Below are positions 6,963-15,558 of a DNA stretch of 37,122 nt, one piece after another. The stretch's first letter is position 1. Every line of letters starts with the position of its first letter. The stretch comes from Muribaculaceae bacterium (GTDB lineage: Bacteria > Bacteroidota > Bacteroidia > Bacteroidales > Muribaculaceae). The notes below the pieces were generated by a model. The model saw only the letters and a list, made by a program, of their open reading frames with translations. It had not been told where the DNA came from and ran no database searches. The stretch covers positions 1 through 37,122 of the forward strand of contig JAFLTN010000009.1 in assembly GCA_022510445.1 (NCBI GenBank), written 5' to 3'. The position numbers were made by a program, and so were the translations under genes.

Positions 6963-8540
6963 TTAATATTCTATTTCCACGGTCTCTTCAAAATTAGGGT
7001 CAATGGTAATACCGCCACCGGTCATGCCGTCATCAAGATGTAGGGTCGTAAAGAAGTTGCCTCTTATTGTGGTGACGCCACCATTGACAAGTGGAATTTC
7101 AACCTTGCGTACACGTGCACGAAGATTGTTGTTGGTATCGTAAATTTCCACACAACATTTCACGGTAATCTCAGTATCTTCGGCAAGCACATGGTCGAAA
7201 GCCAAAGTATTGCCGGTCACTGAAGATATGTAAGACACATCGCTCCATTTTGCGTTGATTCTATCATGGTAAAGATTCACAGAAGCAGGTAAATCTTGGT
7301 AGTAAACCATGACTTTACCGGGAGTGAAGTCAGCTGAATCAGTGGCTACTAACTTGTACTTAGCCACGTGTGGTTTCATATCTATCTGTGTATTTGTGGA
7401 CGTGAAAGAAACGCGATGCTCCTTTCTTCCGGAATAGGCAAGTTTTGCCTCGTCATTGGCCTCATAGTCATACTTATGACGGAGCAGCAAATCCGCGAAA
7501 TCATCAGTATGGAAATACCAGCTCTTGTCATCATAGTAAGGAGTATGGTCGGCCCAGCTTACGAAGGTATATTTGCCAGGAGGGAGAGAAAATCTCACGG
7601 GAGATTCATAAGAGGACTTTACATCATAGGGAGTGGTCTCATCACGGCGGTAAGCTGCCACACAATAGCGAATACCCCATGCTGTGCTTCCACGTGTCGT
7701 AAATTTAGTGGAGTCAATGTCCCTGTATCCGGAGAAAGTTTTGTCAATCGAAAGATACACGTCAAGATCGGTTCTGAAACCATTAAGGATTTCATCATCC
7801 AAATTACCGTCACCGGAACTTTGATTGTTATGGCGGTATATGGTCACCACCGGGCGACAATGATGCTTCTGTTCCTTTGGAGTTTCCTGAATGATTCCGG
7901 AGTGCATCGACACTAACCAAGCCTTAACATCGTCCTGACCTTCGACCTCTGTGGAAGACCAGTACCAGCAATCGTCGGGAGAATCCGGAAGGATATCGCC
8001 GCCAATAGCCTCGATACGGGGATTGATAAAGTTTTTGATAGACTGAATCTGCCGAAGCTGCTCTACCGAAGGTATATAGGCAGACTGTCCGAAGGTCCAA
8101 AGGTCGAATACCGGAAGAGCCATAGGAGAACCCGCCTTGTCGCATTTATATAAGGCATAGGTGTTCTCGTTGCCATCCATTTTAGTCAAGTCTTTGGATG
8201 TTCCCTGACTGACGGGAATAGAATCTGAAAAAGCTTCATCAGAAATATCGCCGAGATAGACTGCATACCCCCGGATCTCATCATCTATATTGTCATTTAC
8301 ATTATAGACAATTGCCACGGCTTCACGGCCGGATTTTACATAATCAGTGAAGGACACTACCGAACCGTCGGTACAAAGAATGTCACCCACAGACATGCCC
8401 GGATCGGGTTCATCGAAATGGTGGCAGTCACAGGATGAAAGACAGGCGGACATGGATCCGCCGATCACCGTCATGCAGACGGTGGAAAAGAATGTTAGAA
8501 ATTTCATTTTTTTGGAATTACTGCACTGTGTCTTATACAT
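6963..8540 (-). CDS. Two-domain fimbrillin-associated lipoprotein (FimB/Mfa2-like)
   Basis: Secreted lipoprotein. A better start is probably the internal ATG at 8507 (MKFLTFF), giving a short signal peptide ending in SAC or SSC. The N-terminal module (about residues 48-235) begins DILCTDGSVVSF and includes SAYIPSVEQLRQI and CWYWSSTEVEGQ, a domain known from Bacteroides surface lipoproteins next to fimbrillins. The second module (about 255-525) has LPPGKYTFVSWADHT, a KPHVAKYKLVATD strand and LVNGGVTTIRGNFFT, as in Mfa2/FimB-type anchor subunits. A threonine-arginine pair (TTRGS) marks the boundary of this module. It is the first of the three fimbrillin genes in transcription order, consistent with an anchor or assembly subunit. 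Confidence 0.75.
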   Translation of the reverse strand: MYKTQCSNSKKMKFLTFFSTVCMTVIGGSMSACLSSCDCHHFDEPDPGMSVGDILCTDGSVVSFTDYVKSGREAVAIVYNVNDNIDDEIRGYAVYLGDISDEAFSDSIPVSQGTSKDLTKMDGNENTYALYKCDKAGSPMALPVFDLWTFGQSAYIPSVEQLRQIQSIKNFINPRIEAIGGDILPDSPDDCWYWSSTEVEGQDDVKAWLVSMHSGIIQETPKEQKHHCRPVVTIYRHNNQSSGDGNLDDEILNGFRTDLDVYLSIDKTFSGYRDIDSTKFTTRGSTAWGIRYCVAAYRRDETTPYDVKSSYESPVRFSLPPGKYTFVSWADHTPYYDDKSWYFHTDDFADLLLRHKYDYEANDEAKLAYSGRKEHRVSFTSTNTQIDMKPHVAKYKLVATDSADFTPGKVMVYYQDLPASVNLYHDRINAKWSDVSYISSVTGNTLAFDHVLAEDTEITVKCCVEIYDTNNNLRARVRKVEIPLVNGGVTTIRGNFFTTLHLDDGMTGGGITIDPNFEETVEIEY

Positions 8541-8666
8541 TGTGCAAGGGTTAAAGATTAAAAAATTTAATTAGGATAGGTCAAAAAAAGTCAAAATGAA
8601 TGTAGAAAGTTTAGAATAATCGGATAGAGAATGATATCTTTATATTCCAGGTTCTAAGCTCTTAAG

Positions 8667-8686
8667 TTCGCATAATTTCGCATAAT
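8667..8686. repeat. Perfect 10-bp tandem repeat
   Basis: TTCGCATAAT occurs twice head to tail just past the stop codon of the VirB5-like gene, in the gap before the fimbrillin lipoprotein gene. Only two copies, so it may be a replication slip or a small binding site. Confidence 0.6.
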
Positions 8687-8695
8687 TCATGCTTA

Positions 8696-9433
8696 TTATT
8701 TTTTCATTTTGTCCCATTTTGTCATAAGTGACTGTGAAATGGTTTTGCCGTTCTGGAATTTGGCCCAGGAAGAAGAATCAAGGTTATACCATGCGTCCAT
8801 CCAATCTAGGGTCTTGATTTGATAGGTAATGTTATAAAGCTTTCGGTATATCCTTTCGAGCCTACCGGTGACTTCGGTTGCTATGTAATATCTTTCAGCA
8901 GCACTCAGAAGATTCACGTTCTTCTTTCCGGAAGTGTCATCTTTGCCGTCATTGAAAGAATATTTGGTAGATGTCACCAACTGCGACATAAGTCCGTAAA
9001 GGGAAGCCATTTCAGTTGTGACCTGTGAAACGGTTTTGGACGTAAGGGCTGTAATTGCTGTGCCTTTAAGATTGTCCGGAACCGCCTTTGACATCTCCGC
9101 CAACTGGTTGGGAATATGAGTTGATACAAGTTCCGCTGCTCTCTTGAGCTGGTAAATATCGTTCATGGCAGATGAAGCATTAGACATATACTCAAGGATC
9201 TTGTTCTCCACACCATGCACTTGTTCCATGGCTGTTGCCACGGCAGCCTGGGCGGCTATAAGCTTATTCTGAGTTTCATTCCTTTTCTTGTATGCCGATT
9301 TCAGTTCCTCTGTCTGAAGGATCACAGCGGCTGTAAGAGTCGGGTCAGTTTGTTGTGCCATACTTTCCAAAGGTGTAAATGCACATATTCCAAGAACCGG
9401 AATAATAATAAAAGCTTTGTTTCGCATAATCAT
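8696..9433 (-). CDS. Secreted VirB5/TrbJ-like protein beside the fimbrillin genes
   Basis: Exported helical protein: signal peptide (residues 1-26, cut after SMAQ), then long heptad-like helices. Its C-terminus (WAKFQNGKTISQSLMTKW) closely matches that of the tra-operon protein at 25853-26719 (WSKLMAGKMISDNLINQW), so it is a paralogue of the TraI-position/VirB5-like proteins. VirB5 proteins are minor pilus or tip components in other type IV systems (family knowledge); whether this one is so is an inference. It lies directly upstream of the three fimbrillin genes on the same strand, 155 bases from the first, about 16 kb from the tra copies. The second Met (residue 3) is an equally good start. 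Confidence 0.7.
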   Translation of the reverse strand: MIMRNKAFIIIPVLGICAFTPLESMAQQTDPTLTAAVILQTEELKSAYKKRNETQNKLIAAQAAVATAMEQVHGVENKILEYMSNASSAMNDIYQLKRAAELVSTHIPNQLAEMSKAVPDNLKGTAITALTSKTVSQVTTEMASLYGLMSQLVTSTKYSFNDGKDDTSGKKNVNLLSAAERYYIATEVTGRLERIYRKLYNITYQIKTLDWMDAWYNLDSSSWAKFQNGKTISQSLMTKWDKMKK

Positions 9434-9455
9434 AAATTGTTTTGGGGTTAAGAGC

Positions 9456-9836
9456 CTAAAACTTAAAATTCTTCACCTTTTCTTCTACAAGAGACCGGGC
9501 AAACAAAGAAGTCAATTGTCTTACACTTCTTATGATAGTATTGAGGTTTACAATACTGAGATCTAGACTCAAATCTTCCTCGAAGATTTCAGTGAAATTA
9601 TTAGAAAATTCTCCCAAAATATGGTTATAGTCTTCTTCAGTAAGAAGATCAAAATCCTTTCGGTTTGCCAGTTCAATTAGAAATAAGACTCTAAGAGTTG
9701 ATATTTTATCTTCTTTTCGTGAAACAAGTGTGACGACACAGGTGTGAGAGTTGATGTAACAATTTACATCAATAGTGCTATCGGCGGGAAGATAGGTAGT
9801 CTTACCGTTTTCGTAGGTGTATTTTATAAAATTCAT
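9456..9836 (-). CDS. Conserved-looking small protein, unknown function
   Basis: Not recognised. 126 residues, no signal peptide, no membrane segment. The N-terminal half is strand-rich (MNFIKYTYENGKTTYLPAD, CYINSHTCVVTLVSRKED), the C-terminal half helical and acidic (TEEDYNHILGEFSNNF, IIRSVRQLTSLFARSLVEEK). It starts 36 bases after the Toprim gene stop and ends 22 bases before the VirB5-like gene, so it probably belongs to one long transcript. Cytosolic location and a regulatory or adaptor role are possible, but nothing in the sequence proves it. Confidence 0.6.
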   Translation of the reverse strand: MNFIKYTYENGKTTYLPADSTIDVNCYINSHTCVVTLVSRKEDKISTLRVLFLIELANRKDFDLLTEEDYNHILGEFSNNFTEIFEEDLSLDLSIVNLNTIIRSVRQLTSLFARSLVEEKVKNFKF

Positions 9837-9872
9837 GACAATGGTTGTAGTTGGTTAATAATGGTTAGATTT

Positions 9873-11072
9873 CTATAATGAAAGTTGTTTTCTATTGTTG
9901 GCGAGATTTCGGTCCCGTTCATATTTCGAAACAGTATTTTGAATCATATACGCAGGATTGTGTAGACAATCATTCCAGTCCTTGCAATCCCCGGGAGGTT
10001 TCCAGTGTTGTATCTTGTATTTGACACCGGCTTTCTTTGCTTCGGCTTCAAAATTGAAATTGGTGGCTGATGTTGTCACCACTTTGTCACCAATCGACAT
10101 AATAATCTGCTTGGCATCACCGGTGCCTTTGTAATCGATTTTGACAGGAATTCCATCCATGCATCTCACAAGATTGGCAGAATACACATTTCCGGCAAGA
10201 TCATTGTCGAAACAGTCGAAATAGATTGCATTTTGATCACGATATTTCCATTGTAACATTTCAACCTGTGATTGGGAGAACGCACCTCCGAAAGAAACCA
10301 GGGAACAATTGACATTTTTCAGTCGCTCCTTATTCACCTGATAGAAGGCCATGGCATCGAAACCGCTTTCAAAAAGGCAAACATGGGAGATATTGAAATT
10401 AGGTTTCCTTATAAATTCTGCCGTCCAGAATGCATTTGTGGAGTCAGTTCCCGAAGCTTTGCTCTTAAAACCTGCGCCACCTCTGATTTCATAGCCGGAC
10501 AGCTTGTCACTGAAAGGATTGACATAAGGGAACCCGATATTATAGCCGTCAAAGTTTGTCATTCTTGTATCTCTAATAAGCACAATCTTGTCCTTGAATT
10601 CATTTACGGTATCGTTGGTAAATCCACGTTTTTTTAAAATCCAGTGGGGATTTTCGGGTATTACATTTAGCGTATGATACCTTTCAGGATCAAACTTTTG
10701 GGGAAGACTGTTTTGCATATCTGACTGCTGTTCTATTCTGTTGTCGATATAAGGCATATTGGCGAAAGATGCCAGAACATTTGCTGTACGGATCCACTCA
10801 TTGTCTCCGGGAACGTTGAAAGAATTAAGATTTTCACGTATGAGTGTAATGACATCGCCTTTTGTTCCGTTTCTACGGAAAAAAGTCTGGTGGTCTTTGG
10901 AGTTGGAATTTCTGACGATGATAGTGTCGATAGGATTACTGACCGGGCCAAGATTGAGTTCCAGATATTTGCCGACACCGGCTTTCCTGTTCAAGGAATA
11001 TCCTATGGAATCAGCCACGTCAAGCAAGCCGACTTTCGACTTCATTTCACTGAAAACAATCTTGTAACCCAT
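9873..11072 (-). CDS. Toprim-domain protein (DUF3991/primase-like)
   Basis: DNA-processing protein of mobile elements with a Toprim fold. The N-terminal part (about 1-110) resembles the DUF3991 domain (DVADSIGYSLNRKAG; FFRRNGTKGDVITLIRE). The Toprim core lies at about 230-320: the glutamate strand CLFESGFDAMAFYQ, then a strand and helix (LVSFGGAFSQSQVEMLQW), then IYFDCFDNDLAGN with the D-x-D pair. No zinc-finger cysteine set of the DnaG type and no helicase domain are present, so it is not a full replicative primase. Role inferred: priming or DNA binding after transfer. It is preceded by a TCCTAATCCT leader. The C-terminus (KPPGDCKDWNDCL) is common in this family. Confidence 0.82.
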   Translation of the reverse strand: MGYKIVFSEMKSKVGLLDVADSIGYSLNRKAGVGKYLELNLGPVSNPIDTIIVRNSNSKDHQTFFRRNGTKGDVITLIRENLNSFNVPGDNEWIRTANVLASFANMPYIDNRIEQQSDMQNSLPQKFDPERYHTLNVIPENPHWILKKRGFTNDTVNEFKDKIVLIRDTRMTNFDGYNIGFPYVNPFSDKLSGYEIRGGAGFKSKASGTDSTNAFWTAEFIRKPNFNISHVCLFESGFDAMAFYQVNKERLKNVNCSLVSFGGAFSQSQVEMLQWKYRDQNAIYFDCFDNDLAGNVYSANLVRCMDGIPVKIDYKGTGDAKQIIMSIGDKVVTTSATNFNFEAEAKKAGVKYKIQHWKPPGDCKDWNDCLHNPAYMIQNTVSKYERDRNLANNRKQLSL

Positions 11073-11153
11073 AGTCAGTAAATCTGAGGATTAGGACACT
11101 TTTATTCAATGATACCAATAGTTTGATTTATTATAAAGAGTGGAATCTTCTAA

Positions 11154-11378
11154 TCAGTAGATATCGTATACAAGAATCGGGTCAAGGAGTTCAAAGTCAA
11201 CAGTCATATCCACGTAAAATTCAGCGGATTGTTCATCGGCTACGACTCCGTGTTCATCACACCATTTATAGAACTTTGGATTTTCACCTGCCTTATGGAG
11301 ATATTCGAGGCATGAGATCTCTCTGTCGAGCAGAGATTGTATGAGGTCATAATTCATGTTATTCTTAGGATGATACAT
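11154..11378 (-). CDS. Small acidic protein, paralogue of the 14219-14488 product
   Basis: Not recognised by name. I chose the ATG at 11378 (or 11357) rather than the longest frame, because the longer version overlaps the end of the ArdC-type gene and its extra residues look like random translation. The resulting 74-aa protein (NMNYDLIQSLLDREISCLEY... FYKWCDEHGV...QSAEFYVD) aligns over its whole length with the 89-aa protein at 14219-14488 (MDYDDLISCVQDGRMTYLQY...FIDWLYDNNL...TAQSFMEE). Both are acidic and soluble. The two copies flank the ArdC fusion, one upstream and one downstream, on the same strand. Confidence 0.65.
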   Translation of the reverse strand: MYHPKNNMNYDLIQSLLDREISCLEYLHKAGENPKFYKWCDEHGVVADEQSAEFYVDMTVDFELLDPILVYDIY

Positions 11379-11457
11379 TGTTTTGTCGGCAATGTTAAGA
11401 TTAAACAATAGGATTAATACTAAAAGTAAGGACAGTAAGGAGAGGGGAAGAGCAGCA

Positions 11458-14112
11458 TTAAATCTTGAGACCGGATTTCTTCTCCTGTTTCTGCTGAATA
11501 CCGGAGGCGATGAAGGCAGAGATTTCATTTGACAGGTATTTTGCTCCAAGCTGTTCCTTGTTTGCAGCTTTTGTTCTCAATAAAGCGTTGGTGTCATATC
11601 CTGACAGTTGTTTGGATGCGGATTTCTGACCCTGGCCGTAATCAAGATATATGTCATACTTGTTGGTCTGAGTGTTCTTTTCTATACGGATATTATCCTT
11701 GCTCATTCCTTCCGGGAGAGAGAACTGTTGGTAATGGGAGGGGAGACCCAGTCTTTCACCGAAAACTTTTTCAGTCAATTGGCCAGGAGTCTTCACCCTG
11801 TCGAAGTAGGCATTGAGGTCGGCACGTTCAGCCGGAGTCGACATCTTCTGACCGTCAACTACAGCATAGAATTTGTAACGGCCGAAATCCTGCTTTGTCT
11901 CATCTTTCTCCTTATAGACATTGAATTTCTCAACCGTCATTTGACCGTCTTTGCCGGCTATAACGTTTGGAGTCTTGAACGCGACATCGGGAACTTTCTC
12001 CATAATCTTGGTGGGATAATATTTCTCCATCAACTCCGGAATTGTCATATTCTTTTCAAGGAACTTGTTGGCATCAGCCTCGCTGATAGGTATCGGCTTC
12101 AGTTTTTCACCGTTGATATTGGCTGTAAAGAACCAGGGAGCATCTGTATCCTTTATCTTGAAGATATGGCCGTGTGTAACTTTATCACCATTGACAGTAA
12201 TCATCTGGGGATCCCTCCGTTTCTTTTCTTCCGACACTTCATCTTTTTCAAAAGAGATTATCGGTGGCTCCAGACCTTTCGCATTGTCAGTTTTCACTTC
12301 TTCCTTATTTTTCTCAGCGGTATTTTCCGAATTGGATTTGCCGGTTTTAACTTTTGTGGATTGATCCTCAGCCACAGTGTTCTGTGGCTGTTCCACCTCT
12401 TTTTGTTTTTCATTTTTTTTAGTTTTTGCCATATTGTTATCGTTTAATTGTGAAATATTTTGTTGCTTTTCGGATTCGGACTGGGATTTGTCCTTTTTAT
12501 CATGGGATATCTCAGGTTGTTGGACTCCTCTTTTGGCCAGTTTTTTCTTTTCGGGTTGTTCGAGCTGTTCGCATATTGCCACCCTTGCACCGGACCTTAC
12601 AAGTTTTGGAAGATATGTATCGAGGGCATGATGCGGAAACCCTGCCAATTCGACATACCCTGTGCCGGAAACACGACGAGTCATTGTAATGCCAAGTATC
12701 TCACTTGCCCTTACAGCATCCTCTTTGAAGGTTTCGTAGAAATCACCGACACGAAACAAAAGAATGGCGTCCGGATGTTTGGCTTTCATTTCGTTGTATT
12801 GCTGAAGCAAAGGGGATTCTTTTTGTTGGGTATCTTGTTTCATTGAATCAGTATTGTTTGTTGCCATTGATGATAAATCTTTGGAATTATTAATAGCAGC
12901 TTTTTGAATTTTCTGTTGATCGCTATCATTTGAATCAGCCTCGATACCGTATGAGTTAATCTTAGGTTCGCTCGCCATGGATTCTTTGAACGGTACCAAT
13001 TCCGGTTCAATGGTGACGAATTCATCCACTGCGATAAGGTTCTTGGTAAGATATGGAGTCTCGCCCAATGCGATTTTCTGTTCATCCACTCTGTCAAGTA
13101 TCATTTCTGAAGCCTTGTTGACATCAGACATCACGGACAGTATGAACTTAGGTTCCTCTTTCAGGGCTCCTAACCAGTTGTCAAGGTATTTGGCGGAATT
13201 ATCGGTTACCTTTGAATCGAATCCCATCGAATGGCAGAGCATGGCAGCTGTAAGTTCCGCCACCAATTCCTCCCGGGCATATTTTTTCTCTCCGAACCTT
13301 CCGTGTTCACGGTTCAGACGGTCAGGAGTGAGTGTGGAATGGGTCATTTCGTGAAGCATAGTGGAGTAAAACTCCATGCCGTCACGATATATTTCTTCCG
13401 GATTGTTTCCTTTCTTGAACTGTTCCTTCATCGGAAGGACCACGATATCAAGTGATGGGGAATAGTAAGCTTCGTTCTGAGGTTTGTTGGCTTTTATCGG
13501 GCAGTACCATGATTGGTTCTCAATCATTCTATCAAGAGAAGGAGAGGCATACATACCTTCCTTGTCACTGATTTCAGCGACTTTGAAGGCTTTTCGTAAT
13601 GCCTCCATTTTCTCTGGCTTTATCTGAGCAAAATTTGTCTGATCAATGTTGAATACAGGATAACTTTTAATGAAAGGGAATGTGAGACATTCGTTTCTTT
13701 CAGCTTTATCCATTTTCTTGAAATCCTCCCAGTCCACTCTTTTACCATCCTTGTCTTTCACGCTTATATCCCAATATACCACAGGGAATGATTTAGCACC
13801 TTTGTTGACGGCCACTCCCATATTCCTGGCTTGGTTGAAAGTAAGGAATACCGGCAATTCATATTTCTTGACATCGGAAATAAGTTGCAGGAAGAAAGCG
13901 TTTGATGCGGCATAATTTCTTCCGTCGATGTTTCTTGGAAGTCCGGAATATCCGGAAGCGTTCATCCATCCTTTCTGCCATGGTTCATCCTTTAGCTGTT
14001 GTATTCTCTCGATCATCATCGAGGCAAAAAGCTCTACTGCCTTCTGACCGTTGGGGACGGGAGGATTAGTTATGGATGAGTTGTTGTAACGGCTGTTCTT
14101 TTTGAGTGCCAT
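11458..14112 (-). CDS. ArdC-like antirestriction protein fused to MutS domain I and a DUF3945-like module
   Basis: Large multi-domain ('polyvalent') protein. Residues 20-150 form the ArdC-type ssDNA-binding domain ([13 protein letters not shown] segment [25 protein letters not shown]). Residues 200-350 form a zincin-like metallopeptidase with HEMTH (254-258) and a downstream glutamate-rich EELVAEL helix. Residues 432-520 match MutS domain I ([45 protein letters not shown]) and keep the Phe-x-Glu mismatch-reading motif (458-460, FYE). A low-complexity charged linker (530-630) leads to a DUF3945-like module (636-700) and a second similar module to the end. No MutS ATPase is present. An ATG at residue 561 (base 12432; [10 protein letters not shown]) looks like a separate gene start, so two products are possible. 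Confidence 0.85.
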   Translation of the reverse strand: MALKKNSRYNNSSITNPPVPNGQKAVELFASMMIERIQQLKDEPWQKGWMNASGYSGLPRNIDGRNYAASNAFFLQLISDVKKYELPVFLTFNQARNMGVAVNKGAKSFPVVYWDISVKDKDGKRVDWEDFKKMDKAERNECLTFPFIKSYPVFNIDQTNFAQIKPEKMEALRKAFKVAEISDKEGMYASPSLDRMIENQSWYCPIKANKPQNEAYYSPSLDIVVLPMKEQFKKGNNPEEIYRDGMEFYSTMLHEMTHSTLTPDRLNREHGRFGEKKYAREELVAELTAAMLCHSMGFDSKVTDNSAKYLDNWLGALKEEPKFILSVMSDVNKASEMILDRVDEQKIALGETPYLTKNLIAVDEFVTIEPELVPFKESMASEPKINSYGIEADSNDSDQQKIQKAAINNSKDLSSMATNNTDSMKQDTQQKESPLLQQYNEMKAKHPDAILLFRVGDFYETFKEDAVRASEILGITMTRRVSGTGYVELAGFPHHALDTYLPKLVRSGARVAICEQLEQPEKKKLAKRGVQQPEISHDKKDKSQSESEKQQNISQLNDNNMAKTKKNEKQKEVEQPQNTVAEDQSTKVKTGKSNSENTAEKNKEEVKTDNAKGLEPPIISFEKDEVSEEKKRRDPQMITVNGDKVTHGHIFKIKDTDAPWFFTANINGEKLKPIPISEADANKFLEKNMTIPELMEKYYPTKIMEKVPDVAFKTPNVIAGKDGQMTVEKFNVYKEKDETKQDFGRYKFYAVVDGQKMSTPAERADLNAYFDRVKTPGQLTEKVFGERLGLPSHYQQFSLPEGMSKDNIRIEKNTQTNKYDIYLDYGQGQKSASKQLSGYDTNALLRTKAANKEQLGAKYLSNEISAFIASGIQQKQEKKSGLKI

Positions 14113-14218
14113 AAAAAGAGAGGATGATTAAAAGAGTAAGATTAGCAGTTAAGAGTGGAAAAGGTAAAAGGGGAGTACTGAAGGTAAAAGTTTATAGTAA
14201 AAGTGGATAGGACAGTTA

Positions 14219-14488
14219 TTAAACAAACATTATTTGAGGCATAATCTGACTTTGGAGTAAATCCTTCTCCACTTCTTCCATGAAAGATTGGGCAGTTTCA
14301 TTGGATGGTTCCAAATTATTGTCATACAGCCAGTCAATGAAAGCATGCTTGTGTTCACTTGTCATAACGTATTGCAGATAAGTCATTCTGCCATCCTGAA
14401 CACAGGAAATAAGGTCATCATAATCCATTCCGTTCACCACAGATTTTGGATTGTCTATGCCGGTTGAATTGATTGCATTATTTTTCAT
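14219..14488 (-). CDS. Small acidic protein, paralogue of the 11154-11378 product
   Basis: 89 residues, no signal peptide or membrane segment. The core (GMDYDDLISCVQDGRMTYLQ) and the following FIDWLYDNNLEPS and TAQSFMEEVE segments pair with the equivalents in the smaller downstream protein. The start overlaps the stop of the upstream DUF3945/DUF4099-like gene by four bases (ATGA), so translation is coupled to it. A purine-rich gap of about 106 bases with repeated AGGTAAAAG separates its upstream side... from the ArdC-type start at 14112 on its downstream side. Function unknown; position suggests a helper for the ArdC-type protein. Confidence 0.72.
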   Translation of the reverse strand: MKNNAINSTGIDNPKSVVNGMDYDDLISCVQDGRMTYLQYVMTSEHKHAFIDWLYDNNLEPSNETAQSFMEEVEKDLLQSQIMPQIMFV

Positions 14489-15270
14489 ATTTTTATGGCT
14501 GTTTTGGATTTGGACTCGTTTATAGAAGCATTATTTTTATTTTCATAAGAATTGTCAGGCAGTAATCCTTTAGCCTGTTTTTGGGCTATGAGGTATTCCC
14601 AACGGTTTTCATCGGTATGCACCGGACCTAAATATTCGGGATGTGCTATATCGTATTCAATTTCCTTTTGACGTTTCCATGACTCCATGTCTCCTTTGAG
14701 TTCCCGGAACATATTAGGAGATTTTAGATCGAGACCCACGGTCACTTTCTCGTCACCGATTTGAAGTTCCACAGGCTTGCCTTCCACAATACGAGATTTC
14801 TGTTCAGCTCCAAGCTGGATATCCCTTACTTTTTCGTAGGCAGCCATCTTTTCTTCAACATTCACATCTTTCTCCTTTACACGAATGAAATTGTTGGTTT
14901 CCCTGTCAAGCTGGATGTATTCACGGTCAAAGGGAGCGTTGCTGAGCACCACAATCTCGCCGTTTTTCAAATGATTGAAAGAAACCTTTCCAAGGCCGGT
15001 AGTATTTCTTAGAGTATGGTTCACCGGATAGACCATCAGAAGATGGTTACCCTTGTTGTCCGGTACGAGTTGCAATTTGCACGGCATTTCCAACACATTG
15101 TTTTCCCCTATGTTGAACTTGATGTCAAGAAGAGGTGTCAGAGAACCTTTTCCCAAAGATTCTCTGACTGATGGTTCCAAACGCCGGTAAGTTCGCTCAT
15201 CAATACCTAACAATAAAAGTTGGTTCTCTATAGATAAAGAGGTTGTTTTGGAGGAGAGAGTATAGGACAT
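14485..15270 (-). CDS. DUF4099/DUF3945-like protein of conjugative elements
   Basis: Cytosolic protein of a family found on Bacteroidales mobile elements; role unknown. The N-terminal part (LLLLGIDERTYRRLEPSVRE, residues 18-37; LLDIKFNIGENNVLEMP) resembles DUF4099. The middle (QLDRETNNFIRVKEKDV, about 120-136; KPVELQIGDEKVTVGLDL) resembles DUF3945, which is also met in the ArdC fusion. The tail is charged and low complexity. It is the first gene of the DNA-processing operon, 33 bases from a well-formed promoter -7 box, and the leader contains CCTAATCCT directly before the ATG. Confidence 0.75.
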   Translation of the reverse strand: MSYTLSSKTTSLSIENQLLLLGIDERTYRRLEPSVRESLGKGSLTPLLDIKFNIGENNVLEMPCKLQLVPDNKGNHLLMVYPVNHTLRNTTGLGKVSFNHLKNGEIVVLSNAPFDREYIQLDRETNNFIRVKEKDVNVEEKMAAYEKVRDIQLGAEQKSRIVEGKPVELQIGDEKVTVGLDLKSPNMFRELKGDMESWKRQKEIEYDIAHPEYLGPVHTDENRWEYLIAQKQAKGLLPDNSYENKNNASINESKSKTAIKI

Positions 15271-15302
15271 AGGATTAGGTTTGTCAAATGATTATTTTGC
15301 CG

Positions 15303-15333
15303 CAAAATTATAGTTATCCAAAAGTCTTGCAAA
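15303..15333 (-). promoter_or_regulatory. Bacteroides-type promoter of the DNA-processing operon
   Basis: On the minus strand TAATTTTG (15310-15303) matches the -7 consensus TAnnTTTG and TTTG (15333-15330) matches the -33 element, with 19 nt between them. It lies 33 bases upstream of the ATG at 15270. Confidence 0.75.
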
Positions 15334-15411
15334 AGATATAATGTCAATAATGATTTTTATACCTGATTTTTATTCGGAATGATTAAAATTCACTCGAAAA
15401 AGGCTGTTTTT

Positions 15412-15452
15412 AGTATAAAAACCGTGATGGTTGTCACCGAGAGGAGAAAACA
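15412..15452. promoter_or_regulatory. Three-part shared motif, copy 1 (probable operator)
   Basis: AAAAACC, six free bases, GTTGTCACCGAGAGG (15430-15444), then AGAAAACA. The same arrangement occurs at 32983-33019. In both copies the 15-base core starts 127-128 bases upstream of the -7 box of a minus-strand operon. It also lies about 60 bases upstream of the plus-strand -7 box at 15505, so it could serve both directions. Confidence 0.7.
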
Positions 15453-15504
15453 TTTAAATTTTCTTAAATGGAAGGAATCGGGCTAAAAGTCTGATAAAAA
15501 GCGG

Positions 15505-15512
15505 TATCTTTG
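15505..15512 (+). promoter_or_regulatory. -7 promoter box for the glucosaminidase gene
   Basis: TATCTTTG, the commonest form of the Bacteroides -7 element, 46 bases upstream of the ATG at 15559. No clear -33 TTTG is seen at the expected distance. The leader contains CTAATCCTAATTTTTT before the ATG. Confidence 0.65.
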
Positions 15513-15558
15513 CCCTATATTGCTATTTTTTAAGTTATTCCACTAATCCTAATTTTTT

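Noticed and set aside
7368..7916. Plus-strand open frame of 182 codons
   Set aside because: Antisense to the two-domain fimbrillin-associated lipoprotein, whose domains are clear.
11379..11549. Long N-terminal extension of the small acidic protein at 11154
   Set aside because: Overlaps the ArdC-type gene's 3' end and does not align with the paralogue; the ATG at 11378 gives a matching length.
11608..12447. Plus-strand open frame of 279 codons
   Set aside because: Lies wholly antisense to the well-supported ArdC fusion gene; product is rich in Phe/Cys/Leu/Ile with no domain, as expected for a mirror frame.
12550..12820. Possible complete MutS mismatch-repair protein
   Set aside because: Only domain I is present; core, clamp and ATPase domains are missing.
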